Notes: generated by a model from the letters alone, not told the origin. 64,000 bases of DNA from Sinotaia quadrata (GCA_028829895.1 CM054181.1:115725860-115789859), one strand, 5' to 3'. Shown: positions 24,849 to 39,800, counted from the first letter of the stretch. A program made the numbers and translations.

Positions 24849-27800
24849 TCAGTCTCTCCCAAGCTGCTGTCCTTGGCCCCAAGCATGGCGACCCCCTCCC
24901 CCTCCAGCACCATCTTCTGTCGGGCGTCTGCTGGAAGGTGCCATGCCAAACCCAGCAACTCCTCCTCTTCGATTGGGTAAATACTTATACCTGTGAGAAA
25001 AAATTCTTCTTAGTGCCAAGCATAGTACTGAATAATAATAAACACCTTTCCAAAATTCTGATTACACTCAATCATACTACAACCCAGAGATTATGATTAT
25101 GAACTTAAACTATGTGATGTAGATGTCTATTACATGGCCTAGCTTATAAAGCACTAAAGGGATGATTCTCATTCCTGTTCATATTCCAAGAATATTTCAT
25201 CCTAATTAACTTTTAGGCATTAAACAATATAACTAACTCAGTGAAGATACCAAATTTGATACAATTGGCAACACTAGTCTACAGTAGCTTTAAACATTAG
25301 TCAGTGACTGGTAGTAGCAGGAAAAGTAGACAGGAGGAGAATAAACAATAAACTTTCATGGTGAATAATATAATAATTAAAAAAAACTGAATAAATTCTT
25401 AAATCACTTAATATAAGATAGGTAGGCATAAGAATTTGTTTAATTGCAAGCATAACATTCTTGTACAAAGAGTCAAGGTATATCTTTGCAGATATTACAA
25501 GAACTTACAGTATACTTGGAACTGTCAGTAAACGGGTGCCACCAAAATCCTGGGGGTACTTGAACATGAGGAAGAAATAGAGATGGCCAACAACAATGCC
25601 AAACAGCTCCATGAGGCCTCTGTAACAACAGGAAGTAAACAAGAATAACACTGCAATATAAACAGAATGATGCTAAAACATAAATAATTTTAAAATATGA
25701 AGAAAAAATAACACTGTTAAAAAAAAAATAATGGCAATATAACATAATAATTTTTAAACAAAAATAAAAAGTACATAAATAATTTTTAAAACAAGAATAT
25801 AAAGCACACTATAATAAAAATATTTTAAGAAATCTTGAACAGAGTTATAAACAAATTGACACCATAGTTAAAGGTAACCTTATTTTTCTCATACTCCTGT
25901 TGCATGATGTGAGATATCCTCAGTGCAATGCTTTGTCTATTTCACAACCAACTGCAAGATCTGCTAGTAAAAATGATTTTTTAAATTCAAACAGAAACAT
26001 TATTCTTGCAAATATGAGTTTATTTCTCCTAGTTACACTAGGGTTCAGCTTTGCGGGGAAAACAGGTGTCTACTTAAAACACAAAATCATCAGTTCAATT
26101 ACAAGCATTCATGTTGGCTAAGAATTTCTGTGCTCAAGGTAAAGTTATCTCTTCAAGCATTCACAATGGCTGAATGTTATAATTATCTCAGGCTTCCTGC
26201 CAAGATTTTCAAATAATTTCCCAGACCTTTTCCAGAAGTTTCCGACCCTCCAAAACTTTTAAAATGTAGACCTAAAACTGAGAACAGTAATTCAGAATGC
26301 ACCTAAATATGGCAAACAATTTAATAAACAAAATTTTGAAGAATACAATGGAATAGAAATACATTTTTAATTTTTTAAAGTAATTTTAAAAATTAATTAC
26401 CTGCAAAATCACAATAGGAACTAGACTTAAAGAATGAAAATTATTTATCAACCTATAATCCTCAAATTTGGAATATAAACTGCCTTTGTTATAAGAAAGC
26501 AATATCTTTTGTTACTTTTAAAATATCTTAATTTTTAATTTATTAATATTTTAATATATAAAATATGTAATATTTCAAATTCTGTTAAAAATTCACAAAT
26601 ATTTACTATACCTATAAAACTTTAACATAAGGCTTTTCATGTCTATAACATTAGCTAAATAAATTTAAACAAACAGGTTATTCTTATTATCAGACTGATA
26701 ATAATACTGCACATTGCTGACAATGAATACAAAAGATGGCATTACTATTTACTGTATACCATTAAGGCAGATTTCCTGTTGAGGAAGTAACAGCTTGAAA
26801 ACATATCCATGAGAACAAGCTAACAAACAGAAAGATTTTAGTTTTTTCTTCTGTGGACACATACTTTTTATTCTTTCACAGAATTTTATTTTGAACTATG
26901 GAAATGGATCTGTAAAACTATGAATTCTGCTAAATACTGAAAATTCCCATGCCTAGTATACCTGAAAATGATATTTGGAAATGAGGTTCAGAAGAAGTAG
27001 TAATTTAAAAATCAGACTGAAACTATCACACTAGCTCTTGTTTAAAATTTGTTAGATGAAGGCATACAAGGACACAATACTGGTTAATGCAGATTTCATA
27101 AACATAAAGACACAAAAATATTATATTTTCTAAGAAGAAAAAGATTGAATTTTAAAAACATGAAGTTAAAACATGAAGTTAATGATTTACTGCCGAACTA
27201 ATATATATATATATATAATGAATAATCTGAAAATGTTGTACATACCCACTGCCAATTATGAGATTAAAAGCAAAAAGAATCCATGGCAAATACATTGCCT
27301 GAAAAAAAAAAGGTAATTTTTTTTCAAACAAACATTTAAACTATTTAACACTGGCTAAATAAAAATGAAAATGGAAACTAATAATAATCATTGCAAAAAG
27401 AATTCATGGCAAGCACATTGCCTGAAAAAAAACAAAGTAATTTTTTCAAGCAAATATTTCAACTTATATTATAACTATTTAACTCTTGCTAAATAAAATG
27501 GAAAAATATGCACTGCAAAAAGAATTCATGGTAAACAAATTGCCTGAAAAAAAACAAAGTATTTTTTCAAACAAACATTTCAACATTTAACTATTTAACA
27601 ATGGCTAAATAAGAGTGAAAATGAAAAATAATAAGCATTGCAAAAAAAAATTTAAAGCAAACATTTCAACATAATACTATATAACAAAGAATAAATAAAA
27701 ATTAGAATGAAGAATAATAAAAGTAAGTATCCAGCAAGTGACTATTTAACTCCTTCACTGTCAAGATTTTAAAATTCTTTCATTTAATAACTCCCGTCAC

Positions 27801-29016
27801 CAAAGAATCAATGCTTGTATGCCATAAAATTTCTTAGTATAATTTGCTCAAACTCAAAACAAGTGAGATTAAAAATAACAGAACAAAATGATATTTAGTT
27901 AAGTTTGACCAGGCTTATAGTTATATATCATTAAATGCACACACATACAAATGTCCAAATGTCCCATGATGCATGAGTTATGACAGAAAAGATGTAAAAA
28001 AAAGATGAAAACTGTACGTATGTGCAGATAATAACAGCAATACATATATATCCAATTACAAATATTTTACAACAATTTCTTCAAAATAAATGACAGCTTA
28101 AGCCCAGTATCAACTATTTTGATCTGACAAAGTATTGTTCACTACCTTGAATCGTGTGCCAAACCAGAACTGCACAATGACATCTTTGTTTAACTGACAC
28201 CAAACATACAGTACGCTTAACACCAGTGGGTCCATAATAATCTGAAAAATAAAGGGCCACAACACTGTTACTTTCAGAATTCTTCAATGTAGAAGTTATT
28301 CATTCTCCTGACTAGATTGATTAAAACTTATTAATCAGGAATTCTATTAGTATTAAAGACGAAGTTTAAATTAATAAACAATAGAAAATTGCATATGTAT
28401 TATGTATAATAATTGAAAAGGAGAATTAAAATAATGATGAGAAATACTTTGAAAATTAAATAAAATAAGTAAATAACTCACCATAAGATCAGCTATCAGA
28501 GCAATGATCTAAGAAAAAGATGTTAAGGAAAATACAGGTGTAAAAACAAACTTAAAAAATACATGCACAAAACAAAATAAATGGTTCACATAATTTAGGT
28601 GCCAGATATTTAGTCTTCATTAAATCAAGGATTAAACTTGCAGACAATCAGGTGCTTCATCAAATATCAAGTAAGAAAACAAAAAATTGTTTAATATTTA
28701 TTGCATATTATAGTATTTCTGTAACAAAATTTGCTAACAAATCAATAACAATTATTTTTTTAAAAAGGGGGGGGGGGGAGAGGATACAAAAAATGGAAAA
28801 AAAGAAAAAGAAGCACGTTCTGCCATAAGTAACATTTTCCATCTCTAATATCCATGCACACATTCACCAGTACTTCCTCACAAATTTTATATAGTTTACT
28901 GTGGACATTGTCAGATGATGGTGTTCCTTTCCTTATGATGTTTTAATTTTGTATTGCCTAAAGTTTCATAGAATTTATCATGATATATAAGGATAATAGC
29001 CAAATTTGTCAAGTAA

Positions 29017-29090
<74 letters not shown>

Positions 29091-32000
29091 AAAACACATT
29101 AAAATTTTAGTTTTACATCTAAAATTTTTAGAAACCAAACCTCACTCAATCCTATAATTATTTCAAGTATATTCAACTAATTTTGCATCTGGCTTCCTAT
29201 TCAAAGCAGATGCAAAATAAACTTTTGGAAAGAAAGCAAAATTAATTGCACTAATAATTTAAAAAATACTGTTTATGATCATTCCTATGGATTTTGTAGA
29301 ATAATAATAGTTAAATTATTTAAATATGCAATATAAAATGTTGCTGAATGCTAATTTATAAATGTAAATATAAGGTAGTCATAATAAACTGGAATTAAAA
29401 AGAACTCAAAATAAATAATTCTAAACATAGTATTCCACTGTGATTATCTACATTTATAAAAACAAGCTGTAATAATAAAAATAACAATATTATAAATTAA
29501 ATATTATTCTAAATATCAGTAAATGATTTTTTTTTTAAAAGAATTTTTTCAATAATACAGGCCACAAATTGAATTGATATCAACTGGATTATACGGTAAT
29601 ATAAACAAAAATAGTTGTATGCCATTAACTGCTTCAGAATTAAACTATATCAAGATTTATGAAGAATAGTGTGCAGTTAAAATATAAATAAATGGACACC
29701 AAATCAAAAGCTGTGGAAGGTAGAGAGCAAAAAACAACATTAAACATGAGCAAGTGATTATCAACTCAAAGGATACAACAAGGCAAATCCAATTGAATAG
29801 CATCATGAATGCATAGTCTGCTGGCTTTCCATCAAAAACACCTTTTAGAAAGGATTAATTTTATATAAATTTGTATTAGTTACACCAAAACAATATATAG
29901 ATACTTAAATAAATCAGACAATACCAGAATTTAAAATTTATCAATATCATCTATCAAAATATGCCCATGTTCCTTAAAATGTTGCCAAATGTGCAAGTGG
30001 TTTTCAGTGTATTAAGAGACTGATTTCATTGATAAACAGAGAGAAAGACTGCTCCAGAAAAATAAATTATTGAAAGTTAACTCAATGAAAAAAGAAAAAC
30101 ACACACCAAAATATCTCTAAGTTTAATTCATGAATGATACTTGCAAATGTTAACACTTAAGATCTTTAATATTAATAGCAATACAACAGAATCTGCTTAA
30201 TTAGAAGGATTTAATTTAATAGAAATTAATATATAAAATGAGATCCCAAAGGATTTATTTTCTAATTTAAAAATAAATAAATGCATCAAGGGAGGTAAAT
30301 GTGTATAATGAATGATTATTAATATTATCAATCTTTGTTGCTAGTACTACTCACAACTTCATTTAAAATTTAATTTATTTCACATATATCTATAAAAATA
30401 ATAATTAAAAATATATATAAACACATTATTATTAATTACTCCTGCAGCATTGATGTCAATCAAACAATGGCATCTGCTACCAAAGTATTCAAAGCTGACA
30501 AAAAACAAGCTTTGCCTCCTGGCCTGTTTTACTAAGAAAGATATAATGTTTGCTAGGAAAAGGGTTAAATTACTTCAACAAAATCTCTCAGCAAAGAGCA
30601 AGACAGTTTTACAATTTTAACTCTGCCTCTTAATGATGTTTTGGTTGCTTTGAAAACATACAGAAGATAAGTAATTTACGAACAATTTACTTGAATTTTT
30701 TTTTTTAGTTCCAATAATAACATGATTAAAAAGTATATGGAATTGTTGAATTTGGAGAAACTGTTCATCATTCACTTAGTTATAAATAAATCAATTTTGG
30801 TTTACTTTGCAAAAGAAAAAACCCATTTACTTCTAAACTGTTGTGCAAATGAGATGTTCTTGAGGAAACTCACAGATGTAATACTAAAATAAAAATGATT
30901 TACTCAATCTTTCATTTTAGTGTGCATCTAATATTTTATATAATGTTTGGTCATTAAATTGTACTACCTGTTGCTATCACCTTAGTTGTACCTGTATTCA
31001 TGGTCACTGCAAGATCTAGTTTCTATAGCTGACAATCTTAGGAAAGAAGTATAGCTATTAATACATTAATAGATGATGTTTTCAAAACAAGCTCCTGGTT
31101 ATTATTGCAGTTCTACTACCAAGTATATGCTGGATTTGCTAGGATGTGATGGGCACTAGATGGCTGAATTCTTGTGTGTGATTCTTCCAAGCAATGTGCA
31201 ATAGCAGAACAGTGCAGGATGTGGGTAAGCTCAGAGTGCACACCGCTACAATTCCTCTTATTTCTAGTAGTAGTAGTAGTAGTATCAGTAACTTATACTA
31301 GTTATAGCTGAACAGAGGTCACCCTTGTCCTATTTTTTTTTAATGGAGATCTTTGTTTTGATTATACCACAAGTATATACATTCAATATAAGTTTAGATT
31401 AAATAAATAATTGGTTTTTTTAGAGGGGTATGTTGTGTAAGTTTGACTGAACACTGAGTTGGGAATTGTCTGTTCGAAAGAATAGGAAAATCAATTGTAC
31501 TATAAACCACTTAATATTTATAACTGTAAATTCTTAGACACCAAATCTCTTAAATAACATCCACCTCTTTTCCACCTATAACTGTATAAGGAGATAGTAA
31601 CTTGATATTTGTTGGCAGAGGGGCAAATACGCATATATCTTTTATATTTAAAAAATAATTGTAAACTAAAACTGTTTGCATGTGAACTTAAAAAACACCT
31701 TTAACTGTTTAAGCTGGAAATAATTATTCAATTATAAACCCAAAATTATAAAAGGATGGTAGAGTTATTTAAATAATTTAATATTAATAGCCTTACCCGT
31801 CTCAAGGCGTGTGGAATACGAATACAAGAAATATAAATTCATCAAGTAGTGAAAACCACTTGGTCCAGATATTGGATAATAAAGGGCTGCAGTAATTGGT
31901 CTCCAAATCTGAGTTAAAAATAATTTTAAACAGAGAAAATAAAGAATGACAGTGAAAGCAAGAACTGTGTTTTTCGGTTTTAGATTTAAGTCTGTATAAA

Positions 32001-32476
32001 TTATTATAAGAAATATTATGATCCATGGCTGTTGACTAAAGCCTAACATTTCTAAAAAGTAAACAAATAAATAAAGTATTAAACAAAAATAAAATCTGTA
32101 TGGTTTTACTACTCTTATATAACTGTTAGCTAAAAATTAAATATGAAGAGTGGAAAATGGTTCATTATTCTCGATATTATGGTATTTTGCTCCATATATC
32201 ATTAACATGCTATTTTTTTCTGTAAATATAACTACAGGGTAATGTCATAATTAATACAACTTTACCAGTAACAGAGCTATGAAAACAAATATGTTCAAGG
32301 GAAAAGAGCTATATCCAAAATATTTCAGACTGATTTAGGCTAAGATTATACATTTAGCCAAATTGTTTCAAATTTAAATCACAGTACCAAGTTCAGCTTC
32401 AAAATATACTATTTCATCAACTACAATAGTATCATTTATAAATAGAATTACAAAAATATATAACAATTAACATATA

Positions 32477-32514
<38 letters not shown>

Positions 32515-33185
32515 AAAAAAGCAACTGCATTAACTCTTAATTAAAAATTAAATAAACAATAAATGCTATAGTTGTAAGATAAACTAAGTAAAAAGAAAAG
32601 TATTAACAGTCGCTATATGATTTTAGTATGAAACATTATTTTGGCATACATCAACTGATGGGTGTGTGTGAAGGGGGGGGTGATGGGGGAGGGGGGAGAC
32701 TTTCAGCAATCCTACATTTTTATTTAGCCTAATAAAATAAAGAGAAAAAAAAACTTTGATTAAAATTGTAAGACATACTTTTATTGTAAGTCGATCTTGA
32801 ATACAAATTATCACTATGCTGCTTTAAAGACACGCCTTGCTACATATAAATACAATAGTACGTACAGATGATATACGTTACTGAATATGTCTCGTCTGAG
32901 GTTGATAGCAAAGTGATCGTAGTATTCCTAGTCTTTAGAAGACTGCAGATTGACATGTATTTCTAGTTTTAATCTTTTTGCTATGTAGTCTTATTTATTA
33001 ATTATTTAGTCAAATTTTATACTTACGTGAAATTTCTTGATAAAATGTTCGTAAGACAAAATTAACCACATAGGACTCAGAAGACCCAATCTAGCGGCCA
33101 CAGGCAAAACAACTGAGCCTGTGAACCAGTAGCGAGTGATCTGAGGTATACCCCGGTACCAATCACCAATATCATTCGATGCCAT
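24849..33185 (-). CDS. Derlin-1, ER-associated degradation membrane protein
   Basis: Eight coding exons (- strand order): 33185-33027, 31908-31797, 29841-29777, 28508-28482, 28241-28146, 27298-27246, 25619-25509 and 24990-24849. All junctions are GT..AG and phases agree, giving 254 aa (human about 251). The start MASNDIGDWYRGIPQITRYW has a strong context (A at -3, G at +4). Derlins are inactive rhomboid-like ER proteins that help retrotranslocate misfolded proteins and recruit p97. Seen here: the L1-loop WR motif in IWRPIT, LYFLYSYSTRLETG, FDGKPADY, LNKDVIVQFWFGTRFK, the C-terminal-membrane segment GHLYFFLMF, and a basic/Gly-rich tail (LPNRRGGVAGFG). The tail ends in WGQGQQLGRD, matching the p97-binding SHP box. 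Exon 4 is only 27 bp. No feature suggests decay. Confidence 0.97.
27246..27660 (-). repeat. 122-bp tandem repeat, about 3.4 copies, carrying the Derlin-1 exon 6 acceptor and start of exon
   Basis: The + strand phrase GCAAAAAGAAT(C/T)CATGG, then (A/C)CA(A/T)TTGCCTGAAAAAAA with slight changes, recurs from about 27269, 27392 and 27514, followed each time by TTTCAAACAAACATTT- and GGCTAAATAA-like text. A fourth partial unit starts near 27638. The first copy overlaps real exon 6. The other two lie in intron 5 and duplicate the 3' splice site plus about 27 coding bases. Confidence 0.85.
28768..28779. repeat. G homopolymer in Derlin-1 intron 4 neighbourhood
   Basis: Run of G bases flanked by A-rich DNA, in the intron between exons 3 and 4. 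Confidence 0.8.
29020..29084. repeat. (CA)n microsatellite, about 32 repeats
   Basis: Uninterrupted AC dinucleotides in Derlin-1 intron 3. The Val/Cys open frame on the other strand is an artefact of the repeat. Confidence 0.97.
31265..31284. repeat. (TAG)n microsatellite
   Basis: Six to seven TAG/AGT triplets in the long Derlin-1 intron 2. Confidence 0.85.
32478..32511. repeat. (TG)n microsatellite
   Basis: Uninterrupted TG dinucleotides in Derlin-1 intron 1. Confidence 0.92.
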
Positions 33186-33823
33186 GTTTCGAAAAGTTAT
33201 TACGCTTTTACTGTTTATGATTTCTCTTGTAAAATGATTTCTAAACTGACGTGGCTTTGAAACGCAGTGTCAAGGTTTCCGTTCTTTTGCTTTGCGTCAA
33301 CCGGATGTTTAAAAAACTAAACTCACTTTTGGTAGATTGTTAAAAAATATATAGAGACAATTGAATAGTAATAATCAGAAAGTCTTATTATTAAATAATA
33401 ATCAATAATATTCATTTGTTTACTATATAAGAATTCGTTGATCACAAATCTTTCATTTTTTGTTTTATACGAAACCTTATAAACAAAACGCGCCATGTTA
33501 TAACATGTTTCGTCAGACTGCTTCATCTATCAGCATATATATAGGCCTATATATCACTTATTAGTATATTCTTTCAAACGAATTGGACTATTTAAAAAAA
33601 ATAGAATACGTATTTTTTTGTTTTAGTTCATGAATGGAGAATATTAATCATTTTGCAGTGGAAGAAAGTATAACTTTTTCATCTAAACTCGTTGGAACGG
33701 CGTCTCTAACAACCTGCTTGAAGATGTAAAAGGACAGAATAATGGTGGTCTCTATGCTGATCTTTTAAAGCAAATAAATTTATACTCTCATCTCTGGTAC
33801 TGTTTTTGTTATCATTATCAACA
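33186..33823. promoter_or_regulatory. Divergent intergenic region between DERL1 and TBC1D31 (presumed bidirectional promoter)
   Basis: 638 bp separate the two start codons, which face away from each other. The interval must hold both 5'UTRs, so the promoters overlap or are shared. There is no TATA box at an obvious position. CpG-containing patches near 33240-33310 (for example TTGCGTCAACCGGATG) and 33690-33710 (GGAACGGCGTCTC) stand out from the AT-rich background. Promoter function is inferred from gene layout. Confidence 0.6.
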
Positions 33824-36800
33824 ATGAATACACTTGATGTGTGCAAACTTACCGGCGGGAAGATATGGCATAGGAAGCCTACGCCATCCAGTGATGACGG
33901 GTCAGTTACTTAAACTGGAATTGCAATTTACGTACATTAGCCTGTTTCATTATTTGTTGTTTGGAAGTACTGTATTTGGCAAAATTTGCTTTTGTAAAAC
34001 CAAATCCGTTTAAGTGTAGTTTCTCCCTTCGCTTTAAAATTTAATTGAAACTGTCATCTTTTGCTTTATTATTTACATGTATCTTTTTATCTTAATAATA
34101 ATACATGACTAATTGACTATCCGCATTTCAAATCACCCAGTGCTTCAATATTGAAGGGTGGTTGTGTTTTTTTTTAATGTATGTTGAATAGAAGCGATTA
34201 TATTTAATATAAATTAAATTATTTTGTAGTTAATACTTGTTATGTTAATTCAGCAGTCTCATTTCATGTTATTAGTTAAATTTATAATAAAAAAACACAA
34301 TTTAATCTAATTATCATTTAACTTACTGTTCAGTGGTCTCTTCACAGGACTAGTTGATTAGATGTTTGTGCAAGACTATTATGCTAGTTCATTAATAGTT
34401 TAGTTTAAAGAAACATATTTTTTAATATGTAATTAGATTGAATTTGTCCTAGATTGATAGTAACACTCACACACAGTGTTCCAAGCTCACTGGGAACCAG
34501 TGGACGAAATATACGATTTCTTCATGCAGCATTTGACAAATCTGGAGACAGTTTTGTTACTGGAGATCACCATGGCAACTTATTTGTATTTGATCTTGCT
34601 AGAAATCGGTATGTACTGGAATATATTCTACAACAATCAGTTTACATCTGACTTACAAGTTTAATACAAGAAGTCTTATACAACTTATAGAATGCTGTAT
34701 ATCAAAACAACCTGAGTCAAGTCACCATATCAGAATAATTTTATATTGCATTGCTTTTAAAATTAGGAACAGCAAGATGATAATCCCACATATATATTAT
34801 TTTCTAACACTGTAACAGTTACTGAAATAAAGTTTTGCATTTTTTTTGCCTTTTGAATTTCATCAAAACTTTATTCAGAAAATATCTTTGTATGTCACCA
34901 TTCATGTGCTGTGATGCTGTTTTAGTCATATAGATGAAGAAAATAAAATCTAGTAATTATTAATTTTTATTAGATTATATTTATAATTATATTAAGAAAG
35001 GAAGAAAGAAACTGTTTCAAAATATGCTTATACAGGTTATTTTTATTTATTTATTAGTATTTTAAAATTAAAATTCAGTGTAATTGTATGCAGTAGATTA
35101 TTTGATTGCTAGGAAGTATGGAGTATATTTTAGGTCTGGCTTGTATTGATGTTTAAGGAATGCTTACCTGAATGTGTTCTCATCACAGATATAAATATGT
35201 GCATGGGTGATAAATGCACATTTTAAAAAAGCTAAGATAGGTTTCAGTAAGGTTATCATGGCCAGAATTACAGCTACCAATTTATAATATCACATTAAAA
35301 ATTTCTGTTTGGTTTTCAGGTAAAACATACAGTTTTTTCTTATATTTAAATGTAACTTTGTAAGTGCAGAAAATTACTCATTTACACTTCCATAAGCCAG
35401 AATCTTACTGTCAGATATTGACTAGTTTTCTTGCAGAAAATTACTCATTTACACTTCCTTAAGACATAATTTTACTGTTAGATGTTGACTAGTTTTCTAA
35501 TAGCATAGAGTTTTTTGTTTTTTTAAAATGGACTCATAAAATTACTTAGTTGCACTTCCATAAGCCAGAATCTTACTGTTAAATGTTGAACAGTATTCTA
35601 ATAATATTGAGTGAAATAAAAGAACTCAGTTCTTTTATATTTACAGACTTATACTACTACTATAGAGACTGATAAAATGCTGCAGAAATAGGTGGTTTAA
35701 TCTAGACTTAGGTTAATAATATTTTCTTATTTTTCATTTTTCTTCTCTCTAAAAATACAATTTAGTAATGATGCAGTACAGACTATTTAATATACAAAAA
35801 TAAAATAATTAACAACTGATTGCTTAAAAGTTTTAGTTATAAATTGTTATTATTGTTTGATGATCAAACAATTATTGGTGTTTTATTATGCATTTGTTTA
35901 TTTTTATTTTATAGCTTTGTCACTCTAATATATATATTTTTTAAAATAATGTGATAAGTATGCACAAACTAGGTTTATTTTTCATTAATGTCACATAATT
36001 ATTAAAAAACTAAAAGTATGGTTGTATATCTGAAGGTGGTTGACTCCCTTTTCAGATTTTCTCTCTGCCAGAAGACTGGTCATCCTTGTACTGCACTGGC
36101 ATTTAGTCTACACAGGACCACTGAGTTCCTTGTGGCACTGTCAGATTATTCCCTGAAATGCTTTGACATTGGTATATTCTTTAGTTATTGGCTTATTTAT
36201 TAATTGGAAAGGTGTCTAGATAACCCTCTAACATCCACAAAGATAGTTTATAAATCTCAATACCAAAGATAGTTGTAGATATCAACACCAGGAGTAGATT
36301 GTAAACATCAACAGCATAGGTAGTTTATCTATTTAAAAAATGTGTATATACATTAATACTAGAGAGATTGTCAAACAAAAATTAATCATTTTTGTGCGTG
36401 TATGCATGCATGTGAGAGAAAGAGAGTGATGGCTGATTTATTAGCATCACATAATTATTTTTATTTGCATAAAATTAGATGCTTTATGTTCTAAATGCAT
36501 ATAATGTATAAAAGTCTATTTTTATTTAGTTGGTTATTATCAGACTTGATTAATTGAATTAATAAAATATAATATCTTTCACTTTCAGTGTCTATTAGGC
36601 TTAACACCTGAAAAGTAAATTACAAAAGTACTCATTATATTTCCTTGTCATCTGGTAACTAATTAACAACTTGTGTTATTGAATATAGACCTGTTCATCT
36701 GTTGAATAAAAACAATACTTATTTATGGCACTGCGGCACTACATATAAGTTGATGGTCTGAAACTTATAACTAGTTGCAAAAGTTGTCCTTAGATGTAGA

Positions 36801-39800
36801 AAGGGTTGGGAATCACTGCATTAGATAACCTGAAATTTAATGATAATAAAAAAAAATTATTCACAGCAATCAGGAAGAAAACACTAAACTTTTGGATAAT
36901 AGTACCTCATTGTTTTCAGTGTGCCCACTCATAAATTTTTATATTCCAGTACTTGTCTAAAATAATTAGATTTTAATAAACATTCATTTGTAGAAAGTTA
37001 TTTGGGTACTCCATTTTCAAAATGGCAATCTGGCAATGATTCTATTATGAAGAGCATCATATTTAATGTTTAAATTCATGATATTTGAATATTTGCAGAT
37101 GTATGCTAAGTTATAGATGGCAGTTATAATATATAGAAAGATAGTTCCACAGTTTCTTCTTCATTGTTTTAAATTGTTTCCTCATCCAAAAGCAAAATTC
37201 CTTTAACTTGTTTATTTGAAAAATCTTAAAGTACATTAGTTTGATAAGCAATTTTGTTATTTATTTTGAAGATGGTATATGCATGCTTTGCTTTCCAACC
37301 TTGGCTTTATTTCACACTGTGGATAAGACATGGTCATATCATTATTAATCAGTACTTTTATTTATGCAAAGTTAAGTCGTGTAATTATACAAAGTTTAAA
37401 CAGAAATGGCCAGACAAAAATTCACCTAGTTATAAGTGGACTAATTGGATATAATATGACTTATATATGAACTATGCCATTTCACACAATAAAATATGAA
37501 CTATACCATTTCACACAATAAAACTAAATGTGATATCCCATTGAAATAAAAAAGCAGTAAGTGAACTTTATTAAAATATGCTGCAGCATATTTCTGACAT
37601 GCTTATTGGCATATTTTTTACTATTGATCTATTTTTGATATTTTAAATATTACTGAACTAATTAACATTTTGGAAAACAGGAGATAACCTGCTAGTGCTA
37701 TTGACACTTTTGCTGACAGTTTATCTTATTTTTATACATTTTCATTTATTGAGTACATTTAAATTTTAAGGAGTTTCTCAATCTAGAAAGTTCTGATTTT
37801 GTATCTATAAGACATTGCTGGCAGAATGTAGTTTTTCTTTCTAATTATCAAGATAAATTACTTCATTTAGTATAAAGAAAGAAACTGAAGTGAAGTAGAG
37901 TTGTAGGTATTTTTTTAAAAAAATAATCAGAATTCTTTGATTTTTTTACTTTACAAACCATAAAATAAGATGATTAAAATTTGTTCATAACTAAAATAAG
38001 TGGTAGTTATAGAATAATGACTCTTTAGAAGATAATTCCTTTACATTTTATTTAAATATCTGTTGGCTGCAGTTGTGTTGATATAACATCTAAACATTTA
38101 CTAAACAGGTTTATTTCATTGGCATCATTATTATTTTTTGGTTCAGAAACCAAGGAGATGGTAGCATGGATGAAGGGTCATGAATCTGCAGTCCACAGCA
38201 TTTCTATACATAGCTCTGGTCGCTATGCTCTAACTACCTCCTTGGAAACAGCCCACCTCTGGGATCTGGACACGTTTCAACGGAAACGAAAACTGAATAA
38301 CAAGGAGGAAGTGGGTTTGCTACGGGTGAGTGATGACTAGAACTTTTAGCTATCTTGAAGTACCATTGTCTTATGGATATAGAATAATTTTCATGCTCAT
38401 TTTTTAATTCTATAATGCCACCATCTTAATGGCATTTTAATGGTTTCCACTTTCAGTGCTTGTAGTAGGTGTGAAATAGGACTGTCTTATGAATTACATT
38501 TTAAAATATTACATAATTTAGCTGATGATAGTTGTGATGTTTTGCTGGGCGATGGGCAAGATGTTAATATTCCACCACCCCAGGCTGCCACTTAGGCTAA
38601 TTCCCAAAACACATCATCTGGCTGGCCACACATGCTAGAAAGATGGAAGATAGATAATGTAAAAAATAGAGGGATAGTTCTAGAAGATACTTGAGCCCCC
38701 TGATACATACAACCAGGTATAGTAAGTAAATACAGGTGACAGACTACAGTATAACATATGAGTCATGCTAGCACAAGTGGTCTAAGTATCAACAATAAAT
38801 GTATTCAACAAGAAATAAAATAAGACAGCATGTTTACATATAGCGAATAATTCAATGGTAACAGTTTGAATTTATAAATGGATATTGTTCATAATCACAA
38901 CCATATACTGTCATAAGAGAAAGTCCATTTGAGTCCTAAAGCACTGTGGCAGTTATTTGGTTCATTTGTATGAGTGAACTATAAATGAGTTTATAAGAGA
39001 ACACTGAGTGAACTTTAAAGTACTTTGGTAGAGTTTGACAACAACTTGACTGAATTGGGTTGAATTTGATTGAAGCTGTACAGTTGATGGCTTTATAGTC
39101 ACTTAACTTTAAGATGGCCTAACGTGTCCTAATGAATGTTGTAGTAGCAGACACGCAAATGGTCCATTGAACCAGTCTATGGCCTATGTTGTCATTCTGC
39201 TCTGGCATTGCTTCATGACTCTACACTCGTCAAAATTCAATATCCGAGATAAAGTGCTGATCTGCCAGTAATATATAGAGAGGCTAAGAATTTGTCAACA
39301 TGTGTTCTCTGACAGAACACTCTTACTTACATGGTCATCATACATTCTAATATCATAAGCAAAATATAGCAATATAAGATATATAGTAAAAATATAAATG
39401 AACATAGTTATAATATCTAGTTATGCAATCAAAACCACATACCTTCAGCAGTAATATATACAGATGATAGTTTCCTTCTGTATTAATAATCAGCAGTAAG
39501 AATTAATAGTATGGTTATAACTTATTAAGGCCGGGAACCAAGTTATATGTACCTCTATGGTCAATTTGCTTGGACTGATGATTTACATGTGAGTTTCTCC
39601 ATATATTAATTGGACACAGTTGCTCTGTGCTCCGATTGATTAGTTTAAATGAGTAGAAACTCTGGTATTACTTTAGCCCAGGATTAAGGGTCAGTGTTCT
39701 AGAGTTAGGTTTGCTTATATTTTTAGAGGAGGGTGGGTGTGGGCTACGTAAGCCATTATGTGATAGTTGTAAACCATTTATTATGGTTTGATCTCGGAAT

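Noticed and set aside
28911..29138. Val/Cys-rich open frame on the - strand
   Set aside because: It is the translation of a (CA)n microsatellite.
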